A stretch of 64,000 nt of DNA from an uncultured Acetatifactor sp. (GTDB taxonomy: Bacteria > Bacillota > Clostridia > Lachnospirales > Lachnospiraceae): NCBI GenBank assembly GCA_934436435.1, contig CAKSAN010000003.1, positions 203,009-267,008 of the forward strand, in the 5' to 3' direction. Every line of letters begins with the position of its first letter. Position 1 is the first letter of the stretch. A program made the translations under genes and the position numbers. This document shows, piece after piece, positions 21,882 to 30,490 of the stretch. The notes below the pieces were generated by a model, which worked only from the letters and a program-made list of their open reading frames with translations, was not told where the DNA came from and searched no databases.

Positions 21882-23063
21882 ATGAAGACAAGAGTAGCAA
21901 TGTTGTTTGGCGGCAAGAGCGTGGAGCACGAAGTATCCGTGATCTCCGGCATTCAGGCTGTCATGAACATGGACACGGATAAATACGAAGTGATCCCGGT
22001 CTATATGACCAAGCGCAATGAAATGTATATCGGCGAGGAGATCGGCAAGATCGAATCCTACAAAAATATCGAAGAACTGCTGAAAAAGTCCCAGAGAGTC
22101 ATCATGACCAACGAAGACGGCAAGGTATTTCTGACTCCGTTCCCGGTGAAGATGTTCGGCGGTAAGAAAGCAGTAGAGATCGACGTGGCATTTCCGGTAG
22201 TCCACGGTACCAACGTGGAGGACGGTGCTTTCCAGGGATATCTTAAGACCATGGGCATTCCCTTCGTGGGCTGCGATGTGACCGCATCCGCCATCGGTAT
22301 GGACAAATATATTATGAAAGCCGTATTAAAAGAATGTGATGTACCGGTACTGGATGCACAGCTGTACACGCTGGCAGATTATGCGGAGATGGAGACTTTG
22401 TTAGATAAAGTGGAAAAAGGACTGGGCTACCCCGTGATCGTAAAGCCCGTCAACTTAGGCTCCAGTGTAGGCATCAGCGTGGCAAAGAACCGTGTGGAAC
22501 TGACCCATTCCGTAGACGATGCTTTCAAGTATGCTACCAAGGTACTGGTGGAGCATGCCATCACGAACCTGCGGGAGATCAACTGCTCCGTGCTGGGTGA
22601 CGAGAACGAAGCCATTGCTTCCGAATGCGAAGAACCCCTGCATACCAAGGACATTTTAAGCTATGAGGACAAATACGTCAGCAATGCCAAGGGCAGCGGC
22701 TCCAAGGGCATGGCCAGCGTATCCCGCAAGATTCCCGCAGAACTTACTCCCGAGAAGAGAGAAGAGGTGCGGGAGCTGGCAGTCAGATCCTTCAAGGCTC
22801 TGGGCTGTAACGGGGTATCACGTATCGACTTTATGATCGATGAGGACAATGGCAAGCTGTATTTTAACGAGATCAACACCATCCCCGGATCTCTGGCCTT
22901 CTATCTGTGGGAGCCGATAGGTGTTCCCTATAAGGAACTTCTGGACCGGATGATCGGGCTGGCGTTAAAGAGAGCCCGGACCGAAGAGAGACTGACCTTT
23001 ACCTTTGACACCAATATCCTGAATTCCGCAAGCTTTGGAGGTACCAAGGGCAGTAAATTATAA
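21882..23063 (+). CDS. ddl: D-alanine--D-alanine ligase
   Basis: A 393-residue ATP-grasp ligase, AGGAGG before the ATG. Hallmarks: LFGGKSVEHEVSVISG at the N-terminus, FPVVHGTNVEDGAFQGYLKT, GIPFVGCDVTASAIGMDK, PVIVKPVNLGSSVGIS in the ATP-grasp, SRIDFMIDED and FNEINTIPGSLAFYLW with the metal-binding Glu and Asn. It joins two D-alanines to the dipeptide that the adjacent MurF adds to the wall precursor. Family members are about 310-370 residues; here the extra length is spread over the middle and a C-terminal tail ending in GGTKGSKL. No VanA-type signature was noticed, so a normal wall role is expected. Confidence 0.95.
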   Translation: MKTRVAMLFGGKSVEHEVSVISGIQAVMNMDTDKYEVIPVYMTKRNEMYIGEEIGKIESYKNIEELLKKSQRVIMTNEDGKVFLTPFPVKMFGGKKAVEIDVAFPVVHGTNVEDGAFQGYLKTMGIPFVGCDVTASAIGMDKYIMKAVLKECDVPVLDAQLYTLADYAEMETLLDKVEKGLGYPVIVKPVNLGSSVGISVAKNRVELTHSVDDAFKYATKVLVEHAITNLREINCSVLGDENEAIASECEEPLHTKDILSYEDKYVSNAKGSGSKGMASVSRKIPAELTPEKREEVRELAVRSFKALGCNGVSRIDFMIDEDNGKLYFNEINTIPGSLAFYLWEPIGVPYKELLDRMIGLALKRARTEERLTFTFDTNILNSASFGGTKGSKL

Positions 23064-23131
23064 TCGTCAGATGGTTGGAAGGGGCTTTGGTTATTGCCCA
23101 AAGCGGATTTTATGATTATTTAATATATTTT

Positions 23132-23158
23132 TTAGCACTCACCTCTTGCGAGTGCTAA
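23132..23158 (+). promoter_or_regulatory. CIRCE element (HrcA operator)
   Basis: TTAGCACTC (23132-23140), nine-base spacer, GAGTGCTAA (23150-23158): an exact CIRCE palindrome. A -10-like TATAAT lies at 23172-23177, so HrcA bound here would shut the promoter of the J-protein gene. Confidence 0.95.
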
Positions 23159-23239
23159 AAAACAGTGATAGTATAATTCATGTAAAAGGAACAGGCGACT
23201 GCAATAGCAGACAATTGTTTGAAAAGAGATGCTAAGGAG

Positions 23240-23272
23240 TCAGCCGCGCAGGTAACTGTGTGGCTGATTTTT
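23240..23272 (+). terminator. Leader hairpin with T-run upstream of the J-protein gene
   Basis: TCAGCCGCGCAG pairs with CTGTGTGGCTGA (two G-T wobbles) around a GTAA loop, followed by TTTTT at 23268-23272. It lies between the CIRCE promoter and the ATG at 23325, so it may attenuate expression. Confidence 0.65.
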
Positions 23273-23324
23273 CTATGAAAAGTCTTGGTTGTGTGGCTCA
23301 CCGGTTGGGCAGAATGGAGGGAAT

Positions 23325-24344
23325 ATGACGAAGACAACGAAAAGAGATTATTATGAGGTACTGGGTGTCAGCAAAACAGCGGATGCCGCAGCAATAAAGA
23401 AGGCCTATCGTAAGCTGGCAAAAAAATACCATCCGGATACTAATGCCGGAGACCCGGTGGCGGAGGAAAAACTGAAGGAAGTCAACGAAGCCTACGATGT
23501 GCTGGGGGATGAAAAAAAGAAAAAACTGTATGATACTTATGGATTTGCCGCTTTCCAGGAGGGATTTAACGAAGAGGCCGCCAGACAGTATCAGGAGCAG
23601 ACAAGGAACGGAGGCTTCCATTACAGTGGAGGTACCGACGGTTTCGGAGGCTTTGGCAACGGTACGTTCCACTACAGCACCGGAGGAAGCGGCTTCGGCA
23701 CGGGCTCCTTTGACGGCTTCGGAGGAGACGAGGATATTTTTGACAATCTGTTCGGACAGTATTTCAAAGGACAGAAGGGCGCCGGACGGGGCGGTCGGGC
23801 AAACTACCGCAGTAAAGGTCAGGATGTGGAATCCGGCATCACCATCAGCTTTGATGAGGCCATGCATGGCTGCGACAAGACCTTTACCTTAAGAGATCCC
23901 GCCACAGGCAAATCCGAATCCGTACAGGTACACATTCCGGCCGGCATTGACACCGGCAAGAGTATCCGTCTGAAAGGCAAGGGCGGTGAAGGAATGTCCG
24001 GCGGCGAGAGCGGCGATCTGTATCTGAAGGTGACGGTACAGGAGAAGCCCGGCTGGGAGCGCAGGGGACAGGATCTGTATACCACGGTCAATATCCCTTA
24101 TACCACCGCAGCACTGGGCGGAGAGATCCGTGTGCCCACACTGTACGGAGATGTCATGTGCAAAGTAAAGGAAGGTACTCAGTCCGGCAGCAAGATCCGT
24201 CTGAAAGGCAAGGGTGTGGTCTCCATGAAGGATAAAAACGTCCACGGCGACCAGTACGTCGTAATCCAGATTCAGGTGCCTAAGAATCTGACCCCTGCAG
24301 CAAAAGAAAAATTACAGGAATACAAGAAGGTCAGTGGATTTTGA
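23325..24344 (+). CDS. Class B J-domain co-chaperone (DnaJ/CbpA-like)
   Basis: A 339-residue protein; ATG 23325 follows GGAGGG, and upstream in-frame codons lack a site. J domain at 1-~70 ([20 protein letters not shown], then KKYHPDTN with HPD). A Gly/Phe-rich stretch follows ([20 protein letters not shown]). There is no CxxCxGxG zinc finger, so it is class B rather than DnaJ itself. Two C-terminal substrate-binding domains carry [20 protein letters not shown] and [11 protein letters not shown]. It would deliver unfolded proteins to DnaK and stimulate its ATPase. A perfect CIRCE upstream puts it in the HrcA heat-shock regulon. The stop codon is inside a strong terminator. Confidence 0.93.
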   Translation: MTKTTKRDYYEVLGVSKTADAAAIKKAYRKLAKKYHPDTNAGDPVAEEKLKEVNEAYDVLGDEKKKKLYDTYGFAAFQEGFNEEAARQYQEQTRNGGFHYSGGTDGFGGFGNGTFHYSTGGSGFGTGSFDGFGGDEDIFDNLFGQYFKGQKGAGRGGRANYRSKGQDVESGITISFDEAMHGCDKTFTLRDPATGKSESVQVHIPAGIDTGKSIRLKGKGGEGMSGGESGDLYLKVTVQEKPGWERRGQDLYTTVNIPYTTAALGGEIRVPTLYGDVMCKVKEGTQSGSKIRLKGKGVVSMKDKNVHGDQYVVIQIQVPKNLTPAAKEKLQEYKKVSGF

Positions 24345-24361
24345 TCCACTGGCCTTTTATT
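24327..24361 (+). terminator. Intrinsic terminator overlapping the J-protein stop
   Basis: AAGGTCAGTGGAT (24327-24339) pairs with ATCCACTGGCCTT (24344-24356) followed by a T-rich run. Confidence 0.9.
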
Positions 24362-24402
24362 TTTTTGATAAATGATAAAATTTTTCATTAAACGAAAAAA
24401 GC

Positions 24403-24431
24403 TGGAAATAGGAAAAACAGGTGCTTATAAT
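24403..24431 (+). promoter_or_regulatory. Candidate promoter for the small membrane protein and ATPase
   Basis: TGGAAA (24403-24408), 17-base spacer, TATAAT (24426-24431), ahead of the AGGAGG site of the 24484 gene. Confidence 0.6.
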
Positions 24432-24483
24432 ATTCATTCATAAATAGAATAAACCAAAGAATTCTCACAGGAGGAAATGAATT

Positions 24484-24786
24484 ATGTTGAAATGTTTAAA
24501 AAAGATTGATAAAGCAAAAACGGGTATTTTCGCAGCAGGCGTTCTCTTCGGAACCGCCGGCATCAAGATCCTTTCCAGTAAGGATGCGAAGAAGCTGTAC
24601 ACCAACTGCACCGCAGCTGTTCTGCGCGCAAAAGAGTGCGTAATGAAGACTGCTACCACCATTCAGGAGAATGCAGAGGACATCTATGCAGAAGCACAGC
24701 AGATCAACGAGGAGAGAGCAGCACAGGCAGCTCAGGAGTTCGACGGCGAGGCAGAGGTAGTAGAGACCGCAGCAGACGCTGAATAA
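24484..24786 (+). CDS. Small DUF6110-like protein preceding a P-type ATPase
   Basis: A 100-residue protein with an AGGAGG site. Residues ~12-32 (TGIFAAGVLFGTAGIKILSS) form a short hydrophobic segment, followed by an amphipathic helix (AKKLYTNCTAAVLRAKECVM) and a glutamate-rich C-terminus. Proteins of this shape commonly precede heavy-metal P-type ATPases in Firmicutes and are placed in DUF6110; function unknown. The position 72 bases upstream of the ATPase, with a weak hairpin between, supports a functional pair, for example as a membrane-associated helper. No metal-binding motif except two isolated cysteines. Confidence 0.7.
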   Translation: MLKCLKKIDKAKTGIFAAGVLFGTAGIKILSSKDAKKLYTNCTAAVLRAKECVMKTATTIQENAEDIYAEAQQINEERAAQAAQEFDGEAEVVETAADAE

Positions 24787-24805
24787 TTACAACACAGAAT
24801 AGACG

Positions 24806-24838
24806 ACACCTGCATGCTAAGGCATCGCAGGTGTTTTC
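24806..24838 (+). terminator. Weak hairpin between the small protein and the ATPase
   Basis: ACACCTGC (24806-24813) pairs with GCAGGTGT (24827-24834), followed only by TTTC. Probably a partial terminator lowering ATPase expression relative to the small gene. Confidence 0.5.
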
Positions 24839-24857
24839 ATGAAAGCAGGCATAAAAT

Positions 24858-26945
24858 ATGAAATTTGTGATCAAACATGAGATAAAGGGGAGACTCAGAA
24901 TTCACATTTTACAAAGCCGCATGAGCTTTGCACAGGCAGACACTCTGCAATACTATCTGGACGGTCAGGATAATATCGTCAGTGCCAAAATCCAGGAGCG
25001 CACCCAGGATGTTACGGTAGTGTATACTGGCTCCAGAGAGGACATTTTGAAGACACTGGAGAGATTCACCTACCAGACTACGGAAGTACCGGAGAGTTAT
25101 CTGACCAATTCCGGCAGAGAGATGAATCGGGAGTACAGGGATCAGCTGATCAACAGAGTGGTGATGCACTACGGCATCCGGCTGTTTTTGCCCATGGATA
25201 TCCGTTCCGTGATCACCACCGTGAAATCCTTTAAATATCTCTGGAATGGAATGAAGACACTGGCAAAGGGCAGGATCGAAGTGCCGGTACTGGATGCCAC
25301 CGCCATCGGCGTATCCGTACTGCGGGGAGATTACAGCACCGCAAGTTCCGTCATGTTCCTGCTGGGAATCGGTGAGATTCTGGAGGAGTGGACGCATAAG
25401 AAGTCCGTCGGTGATCTGGCCAGAAGCATGTCCCTAAACATTGACAAGGTATGGGTTATGAGTGGCGGTCAGGAGATTCTGGTACCCTCCACTGATATTA
25501 AATCCGGGGATCTGGTAAGAATCCACATGGGCAATGTGATCCCCTTCGATGGCACGGTGACCGATGGAGAAGGTATGGTGAACCAGGCTTCTCTCACCGG
25601 AGAATCCGTTCCCGTGAGAAAGGTCATGGGTGGAACCGTCTATGCCGGAACTGTGGTAGAAGAAGGCGAACTGACCATCTGCGTCAAGGAGACCGGCGGT
25701 TCCAGCAAATACGAAAAGATTATGACCATGATCGAGGAATCCGAGAAGCTGAAATCTTCTCTGGAGGGCAAGGCAGAGCATCTGGCAGACAAGCTGGTAC
25801 CTTATACCTTCCTTGGTACCGGTCTGGTCTGGCTGTTTACGAGGAACGTGACCAAGGCTTTATCCGTGCTGATGGTGGATTTTTCCTGCGCACTGAAGCT
25901 GTCCATGCCGCTGGCGGTACTGTCTGCGATCCGCGAGGCGAGTACCTACGAGATCACAGTGAAGGGCGGTAAATACTTAGAGGCTATGGCGGATGCCACC
26001 ACCATCGTATTTGATAAGACCGGAACTCTGACCAAGGCACAGCCTACGGTGGCGGATGTGGTATCTTTCAACGGACAGCCCGAGGACGAACTGCTTCGGA
26101 TTGCAGCCTGTCTGGAGGAACATTTCCCTCATTCCATGGCCAAGGCAGTGGTACATGAGGCAGCCCGCAAGGGGCTGGTACATGAAGAATTGCACACGAA
26201 AGTAGAATATATCGTAGCACACGGTATTTCTTCTACCCTGGAAGGCAAGAAAATCATCATTGGAAGCTACCACTTCGTATTCGAGGATGAGCAGGCGCAG
26301 ATCCCGGCGGACAAGCAGGAATTGTTTGATCGTCTGCCCGAGGAATACTCCCGCCTGTATATGGCTATCGACGGTAAGCTGGCAGCGGTGATCTGCATCG
26401 AGGATCCCCTGAGAGAAGAGGCTCCCGAGGTCATCCGGCAGTTAAAGGGTCTGGGCATCAGCAAAGTCGTTATGATGACGGGCGACAGCGACCGTATTGC
26501 AAAGTCCATCGCAGACATCGTCGGTGTGGATGAGTATTATTCCGAGGTACTGCCGGAGGACAAGGCAAAGTTCGTGGAACAGGAGAAGCAGGCCGGACAC
26601 AAGGTCATCATGATCGGCGACGGTATTAATGACTCACCCGCACTGTCATCGGCAGACGTAGGTATTGCTATCAGCGACGGCGCACAGATCGCCAGAGAGA
26701 TCGCGGACGTGACCATTGGTGCGGACAATCTGCATGAGGTGGCTACCCTGAAGGAACTGAGCAATGCCCTGATGGCGCGGATCCATAAAAATTACCGCAT
26801 GATCGTAGGCATCAATACAGGACTGATCGTTCTGGGTGTGGCAGGTATGATCCCGCCCACCACTTCCGCTCTGCTGCACAATACCTCCACTCTGTGGATC
26901 AGCACCAAGAGCATGAAGAATCTTCTGGACAAAGAAGAGATATAA
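24858..26945 (+). CDS. P1B-type metal-transporting ATPase with SCAL in place of the CPx motif
   Basis: A 695-residue P-type ATPase. Actuator motif TGESVPVRK, phosphorylation site DKTGTLTKAQ (D386), HP-type locus (EEHFPHSMAKAV), and hinge GDGINDSPALSSADVGIAI are all intact. The membrane motif that sets ion choice reads DFSCALKLSMP (C344) instead of CPC/CPH/SPC, resembling the CtpC-type manganese/zinc group. The N-terminal ~90 residues look like a degenerate HMA-like ferredoxin fold without CxxC. Predicted membrane helices before the actuator are weak (PVLDATAIGVSVLRG, SSVMFLLGIGEIL), fewer than in typical P1B pumps. Ion is therefore uncertain; Mn2+, Zn2+ or Fe2+ export is possible. Confidence 0.88.
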   Translation: MKFVIKHEIKGRLRIHILQSRMSFAQADTLQYYLDGQDNIVSAKIQERTQDVTVVYTGSREDILKTLERFTYQTTEVPESYLTNSGREMNREYRDQLINRVVMHYGIRLFLPMDIRSVITTVKSFKYLWNGMKTLAKGRIEVPVLDATAIGVSVLRGDYSTASSVMFLLGIGEILEEWTHKKSVGDLARSMSLNIDKVWVMSGGQEILVPSTDIKSGDLVRIHMGNVIPFDGTVTDGEGMVNQASLTGESVPVRKVMGGTVYAGTVVEEGELTICVKETGGSSKYEKIMTMIEESEKLKSSLEGKAEHLADKLVPYTFLGTGLVWLFTRNVTKALSVLMVDFSCALKLSMPLAVLSAIREASTYEITVKGGKYLEAMADATTIVFDKTGTLTKAQPTVADVVSFNGQPEDELLRIAACLEEHFPHSMAKAVVHEAARKGLVHEELHTKVEYIVAHGISSTLEGKKIIIGSYHFVFEDEQAQIPADKQELFDRLPEEYSRLYMAIDGKLAAVICIEDPLREEAPEVIRQLKGLGISKVVMMTGDSDRIAKSIADIVGVDEYYSEVLPEDKAKFVEQEKQAGHKVIMIGDGINDSPALSSADVGIAISDGAQIAREIADVTIGADNLHEVATLKELSNALMARIHKNYRMIVGINTGLIVLGVAGMIPPTTSALLHNTSTLWISTKSMKNLLDKEEI

Positions 26946-26959
26946 AGTGAAAGTGTATG

Positions 26960-27011
26960 GGCCATTGTAAGGGGGAAGCGATATCCCCTTGCAGTGGCCT
27001 GCGTTTTGTTT
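26960..27011 (+). terminator. Intrinsic terminator after the ATPase
   Basis: GGCCATTGTAAGGGG (26960-26974) pairs with CCCCTTGCAGTGGCC (26985-26999) allowing G-T pairs, then a T-rich tail GTTTTGTTTTAT. Confidence 0.85.
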
Positions 27012-27074
27012 TATAGTAAGTTTGGACTAACCACAAAGTGTAATACAATTCGGTGAGAATGTACGGTACTTTTG

Positions 27075-27132
27075 TAGGAATTATATGTTGCATATTTGTA
27101 TATGCTTGTATATAATGATATAATAATTCCTA
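27075..27132 (+). promoter_or_regulatory. suf operon promoter flanked by palindromes
   Basis: TTGTAT (27096-27101), 17-base spacer, TATAAT (27119-27124). Around it TAGGAATTAT (27075-27084) and ATAATTCCTA (27123-27132) form an exact 10-bp inverted repeat, and GCATAT/ATATGC (27090-27105) sits on the -35. The palindromes probably bind a regulator, but they do not match the IscR motifs I know. Confidence 0.65.
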
Positions 27133-27160
27133 GTTGAGTGCTAGAGATAGGAGGAAGTAT

Positions 27161-27907
27161 ATGTCAGAACAATTATTACAGGTGCGAAACTTATCCGTCA
27201 GCGTAGAGGATAAGCCCATCCTTCATGGAATAGATTTAGAGGTTCGTCCCGGAGAGACCCACGTCCTCATGGGACCCAACGGTGCCGGCAAGTCCACACT
27301 GGGCTACACCATCATGGGAAGTCCCCGTTATGAGGTGACCGGTGGTGAGATCCTTTTTAAAGGAAAAGAGTTATTGGAGGAGACCGCAGACCAGAGAGCA
27401 AAGGACGGTATCTTTTTATCCTTCCAGAATCCGTTAGAGGTTCCCGGTGTCTCCCTGCGGAACTTTATCCGCAATGCGGTGGAACAGAGAAGCGGTTCCC
27501 GCATCAAGCTGTGGACCTTCAAAAAGGAACTGGAGAAGGCCATGGAAGTCTTACAGATGGATCCTTCCTACGGCGATCGTGATCTGAACGTCGGCTTTTC
27601 CGGCGGTGAGAAGAAAAAGGCGGAGATTCTACAGCTTCTGATGTTAAAGCCCTCTCTGGCCATTCTGGACGAGACTGATTCCGGGCTGGACGTGGATGCA
27701 GTGCGTACCGTATCCAAGGGAGTGGAAGAGTACCAGAAGGATAAAAAGGGTGCACTGCTGATCATCACCCACAGCACAAGAATCTTAGAGTCCCTGCATG
27801 TGGACAAGACCCATGTTCTGGTGAACGGTAAGATCGTGGCATCCGGCGACGCTTCTTTGGTAGATGAGATCAACGAGCACGGTTTTGAACGTTTTCTGGA
27901 AGCGTAA
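27161..27907 (+). CDS. sufC: Fe-S cluster assembly ATPase SufC
   Basis: A 248-residue ABC ATPase; ATG 27161 follows AGGAGG. Walker A GPNGAGKST, Q-loop FLSFQNPLEVPGV (SufC-typical), signature GFSGGEKKKAEIL and Walker B LAILDETDSGLDVDA are intact; SufC-type ATPases are cytoplasmic and do not transport. It drives conformational change of the SufBD scaffold during cluster assembly. First gene of sufCBDSU, 18 bases before sufB. No SufA or SufE is present; SufU serves as sulfur-transfer partner, the Gram-positive arrangement. Confidence 0.97.
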   Translation: MSEQLLQVRNLSVSVEDKPILHGIDLEVRPGETHVLMGPNGAGKSTLGYTIMGSPRYEVTGGEILFKGKELLEETADQRAKDGIFLSFQNPLEVPGVSLRNFIRNAVEQRSGSRIKLWTFKKELEKAMEVLQMDPSYGDRDLNVGFSGGEKKKAEILQLLMLKPSLAILDETDSGLDVDAVRTVSKGVEEYQKDKKGALLIITHSTRILESLHVDKTHVLVNGKIVASGDASLVDEINEHGFERFLEA

Positions 27908-27925
27908 AGGAGGTCGGCGATCCGA

Positions 27926-29338
27926 ATGAGTGAAAGAGAAAAGACTTATGTGGAGGACGTCAACAGAAGCATTTACGACATTCGTAATGAAGAAAAAGAC
28001 GTCTACCGCATTCAGAAAGGACTGACGCCCGCCATTGTGGAAGAGATCTCCGCGAAGAAGAACGATCCCGCATGGATGGCGAATTTCCGTCTGCAATCTT
28101 TGCAGATCTATAATGAGATGGAGGTTCCGGACTGGGGTCCGTCCATCGAGGGGCTGAACATGGAAGATATTGTGACCTATGTCAAGCCCAATACCCATAT
28201 GAGTGCCAAATGGTCCGAGGTGCCGGAGGATATCAAGGATACCTTCGAGAAGCTGGGAATCCCTCAGGCAGAGCGGAAGTCTCTGGCCGGTGTGGGTGCC
28301 CAGTACGATTCCGAACTGGTATATCATAATGTCAGAGAAGAAGTAGCAGCTCAGGGCGTGGTCTACACCGATATGGAAAGTGCCCTGAACGGAGAATATG
28401 CGGATATGGTGCGGAAGCACTTCATGAAGCTGGTTACCCCCAGAGACCATAAATTCGCAGCACTGCACGGTGCCGTGTGGTCCGGCGGTTCCTTCGTGTA
28501 TGTACCGCCCGGCGTGTCTGTGACGATCCCCTTACAGTCCTATTTCCGACTGAATGCACCGGGGGCCGGACAGTTCGAACATACCCTGATCATCGTGGAT
28601 GAAGGCGCTTACCTGCACTTTATCGAGGGATGTTCCGCACCGAAGTACAATGTGGCGAACCTCCATGCCGGCTGCGTGGAACTGTTCGTTGGAAAAAACG
28701 CAAAGCTGCGTTACTCCACTATCGAGAACTGGTCCAAGAACATGTACAATCTGAATACCAAGCGGGCGTTGGTGGAAGAGGGAGGTACCATCGAATGGGT
28801 ATCCGGTTCCTTTGGATCCCACGTATCTTACCTGTATCCCATGAGCGTGCTGAACGGTAAGGGCGCCAGAGCGGAATTCACCGGTATCACCTTTGCGGGA
28901 GCCGGACAGAATCTGGATACCGGCACCAAAGTGGTCCACAATGCACCGGAGACTACTTCCTATATTAATACCAAGTCCATCTCCAAGGATGGCGGTATCA
29001 GTACCTTCCGAAGTTCCGTGGTCGTGAAGAACAGTGCGGCGGAGAGCAAATCCGCCGTATCCTGCCAGTCCCTGATGTTGGATGACAAGTCCCGTTCCGA
29101 CACCATTCCGGCCATGGACATCCGTACTCAGGATGCCGATATCGGACACGAGGCGAAGATCGGCCGGATCAGCGATGAAGCGGTGTTCTATCTGATGTCC
29201 CGCGGTATCTCCGAGGAGGACGCCAGAGCCATGATCGTCAGCGGATTCGCAGACAATGTATCAAAGGAGCTGCCGTTGGAATACGCGGTGGAGATGAACA
29301 ACCTGATCCGTCTGGAAATGAAAGGCAGCATCGGCTAA
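27926..29338 (+). CDS. sufB: Fe-S cluster assembly scaffold SufB
   Basis: A 470-residue protein. SufB features are plain: PDWGPSIEGLNMEDIVTYVK near the N-terminus, VWSGGSFVYVPPGVSVTIPL, EGCSAPKYNVANLHAGCVEL, and the C-terminal SDTIPAMDIRTQDADIGHEA followed by KIGRISDEAVFYLMSRGI. The scaffold forms a SufBCD complex on which a nascent cluster is built with sulfur from SufS-SufU. AAAGGAGG precedes the start. Length is normal for the family. Confidence 0.97.
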   Translation: MSEREKTYVEDVNRSIYDIRNEEKDVYRIQKGLTPAIVEEISAKKNDPAWMANFRLQSLQIYNEMEVPDWGPSIEGLNMEDIVTYVKPNTHMSAKWSEVPEDIKDTFEKLGIPQAERKSLAGVGAQYDSELVYHNVREEVAAQGVVYTDMESALNGEYADMVRKHFMKLVTPRDHKFAALHGAVWSGGSFVYVPPGVSVTIPLQSYFRLNAPGAGQFEHTLIIVDEGAYLHFIEGCSAPKYNVANLHAGCVELFVGKNAKLRYSTIENWSKNMYNLNTKRALVEEGGTIEWVSGSFGSHVSYLYPMSVLNGKGARAEFTGITFAGAGQNLDTGTKVVHNAPETTSYINTKSISKDGGISTFRSSVVVKNSAAESKSAVSCQSLMLDDKSRSDTIPAMDIRTQDADIGHEAKIGRISDEAVFYLMSRGISEEDARAMIVSGFADNVSKELPLEYAVEMNNLIRLEMKGSIG

Positions 29339-29373
29339 AGATTGCAGGCTATGAGAAAGATATAGGTAATAGT

Positions 29374-30474
29374 ATGGAAAAAGAATATAATATGACCATC
29401 AACCGGCTGCCCTCCAAGACATGGAACTGGCTTCGCATGAATGAGACGCAGTTGGACAAAATAACGATTCCTACGGCAGGAGAGGCAAAAGTCACCCTGC
29501 CGGGAAAAATAACAACAGCAGAAAACGAAGGTTCCCAACCATGGAATGCGGACTTTGCAGGCGTCGCTTCCGGTATGGGAGAGGATATGGACGGTCTGCT
29601 CGCCGCAGCGGGAGTGAAGGCGCAGCATTATGAGGTGCCTGCGGATGCCGCAGAAGAGCGTCCGTTACTTCTGGATTATGAGTATGCACAGAACAGCTTA
29701 CAGGCCGGTGCTGTAGCGGTGAGAGCCCGGAAAAACAGTGAGATCACTGTGATTCAGGACTTTGCTTCCGACAGGGAAGCAGCCGGTCAGGCTGCGGTAT
29801 CTACCATACTGTATCTGGAAGAGGGAGCGAAGATCCGCCTGATCCAGATCCAGAGACTGGGCAGTGAGTTTACTTTTATGAATGATATCGGAGCTCTGTG
29901 CGAAGAGAAGGCTTCTGTGGAAGTGATCCAGCTGATCCTTGGCGGAAAGAACACATACCTTGGATGCAAGACCACTTTGCAGGGCAGAGAGAGCAGCATG
30001 AATGCCGACACCGCCTATATCGTGGACGGTGACGGAAGACTGGATATGAATTACGTGGCTCTGCATGAGGGCAAAAAGACCCAGAGCAATATGCAGGCAG
30101 GCGGCGTTCTGCGGGATCATGCCTTCAAGCTGTACCGCGGTACCATTGATTTCAAATGGGGTGCCAAGGGCGCAGTAGGCAACGAAAAAGAAGATGTGCT
30201 TTTATTATCCAACGATGTGGTGAACCAGACCATCCCCCTGATCCTCTGCGCGGAGGAAGATGTGGAGGGCAATCACGGTGCCACCATCGGCAAACTGGAT
30301 GATGAGCTGCTGTTCTATCTGGAGAGCCGCGGCCTGAACAGAGAGCAGATCTATGAGATGATGGCAATGGCCAAGGTGGATGCGGTCTGCCGCAAGATCC
30401 CCGACGCGGCTGCACAGGCGAAAGTACAGGAGTTCCTGGGCAGAGCCGGCGAAGAAGAGGAAGCGGAAGAGTAA
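29374..30474 (+). CDS. sufD: Fe-S cluster assembly protein SufD
   Basis: A 366-residue SufB/SufD-family protein, divergent from SufB but with the same C-terminal signature: YRGTIDFKWGAKGAVGNEKE, LLLSNDVVNQTIPLILCAEE, then GNHGATIGKLDDELLFYLES with RGL. The N-terminal half (NRLPSKTWNWLRMNETQL) is typical for clostridial SufD. It pairs with SufB in the scaffold complex. The ribosome site is weak, and a second in-frame ATG at 29392 is possible. Sits 35 bases after sufB and 16 before sufS. Confidence 0.93.
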   Translation: MEKEYNMTINRLPSKTWNWLRMNETQLDKITIPTAGEAKVTLPGKITTAENEGSQPWNADFAGVASGMGEDMDGLLAAAGVKAQHYEVPADAAEERPLLLDYEYAQNSLQAGAVAVRARKNSEITVIQDFASDREAAGQAAVSTILYLEEGAKIRLIQIQRLGSEFTFMNDIGALCEEKASVEVIQLILGGKNTYLGCKTTLQGRESSMNADTAYIVDGDGRLDMNYVALHEGKKTQSNMQAGGVLRDHAFKLYRGTIDFKWGAKGAVGNEKEDVLLLSNDVVNQTIPLILCAEEDVEGNHGATIGKLDDELLFYLESRGLNREQIYEMMAMAKVDAVCRKIPDAAAQAKVQEFLGRAGEEEEAEE

Positions 30475-30490
30475 GATAACAGGAGGAAGT

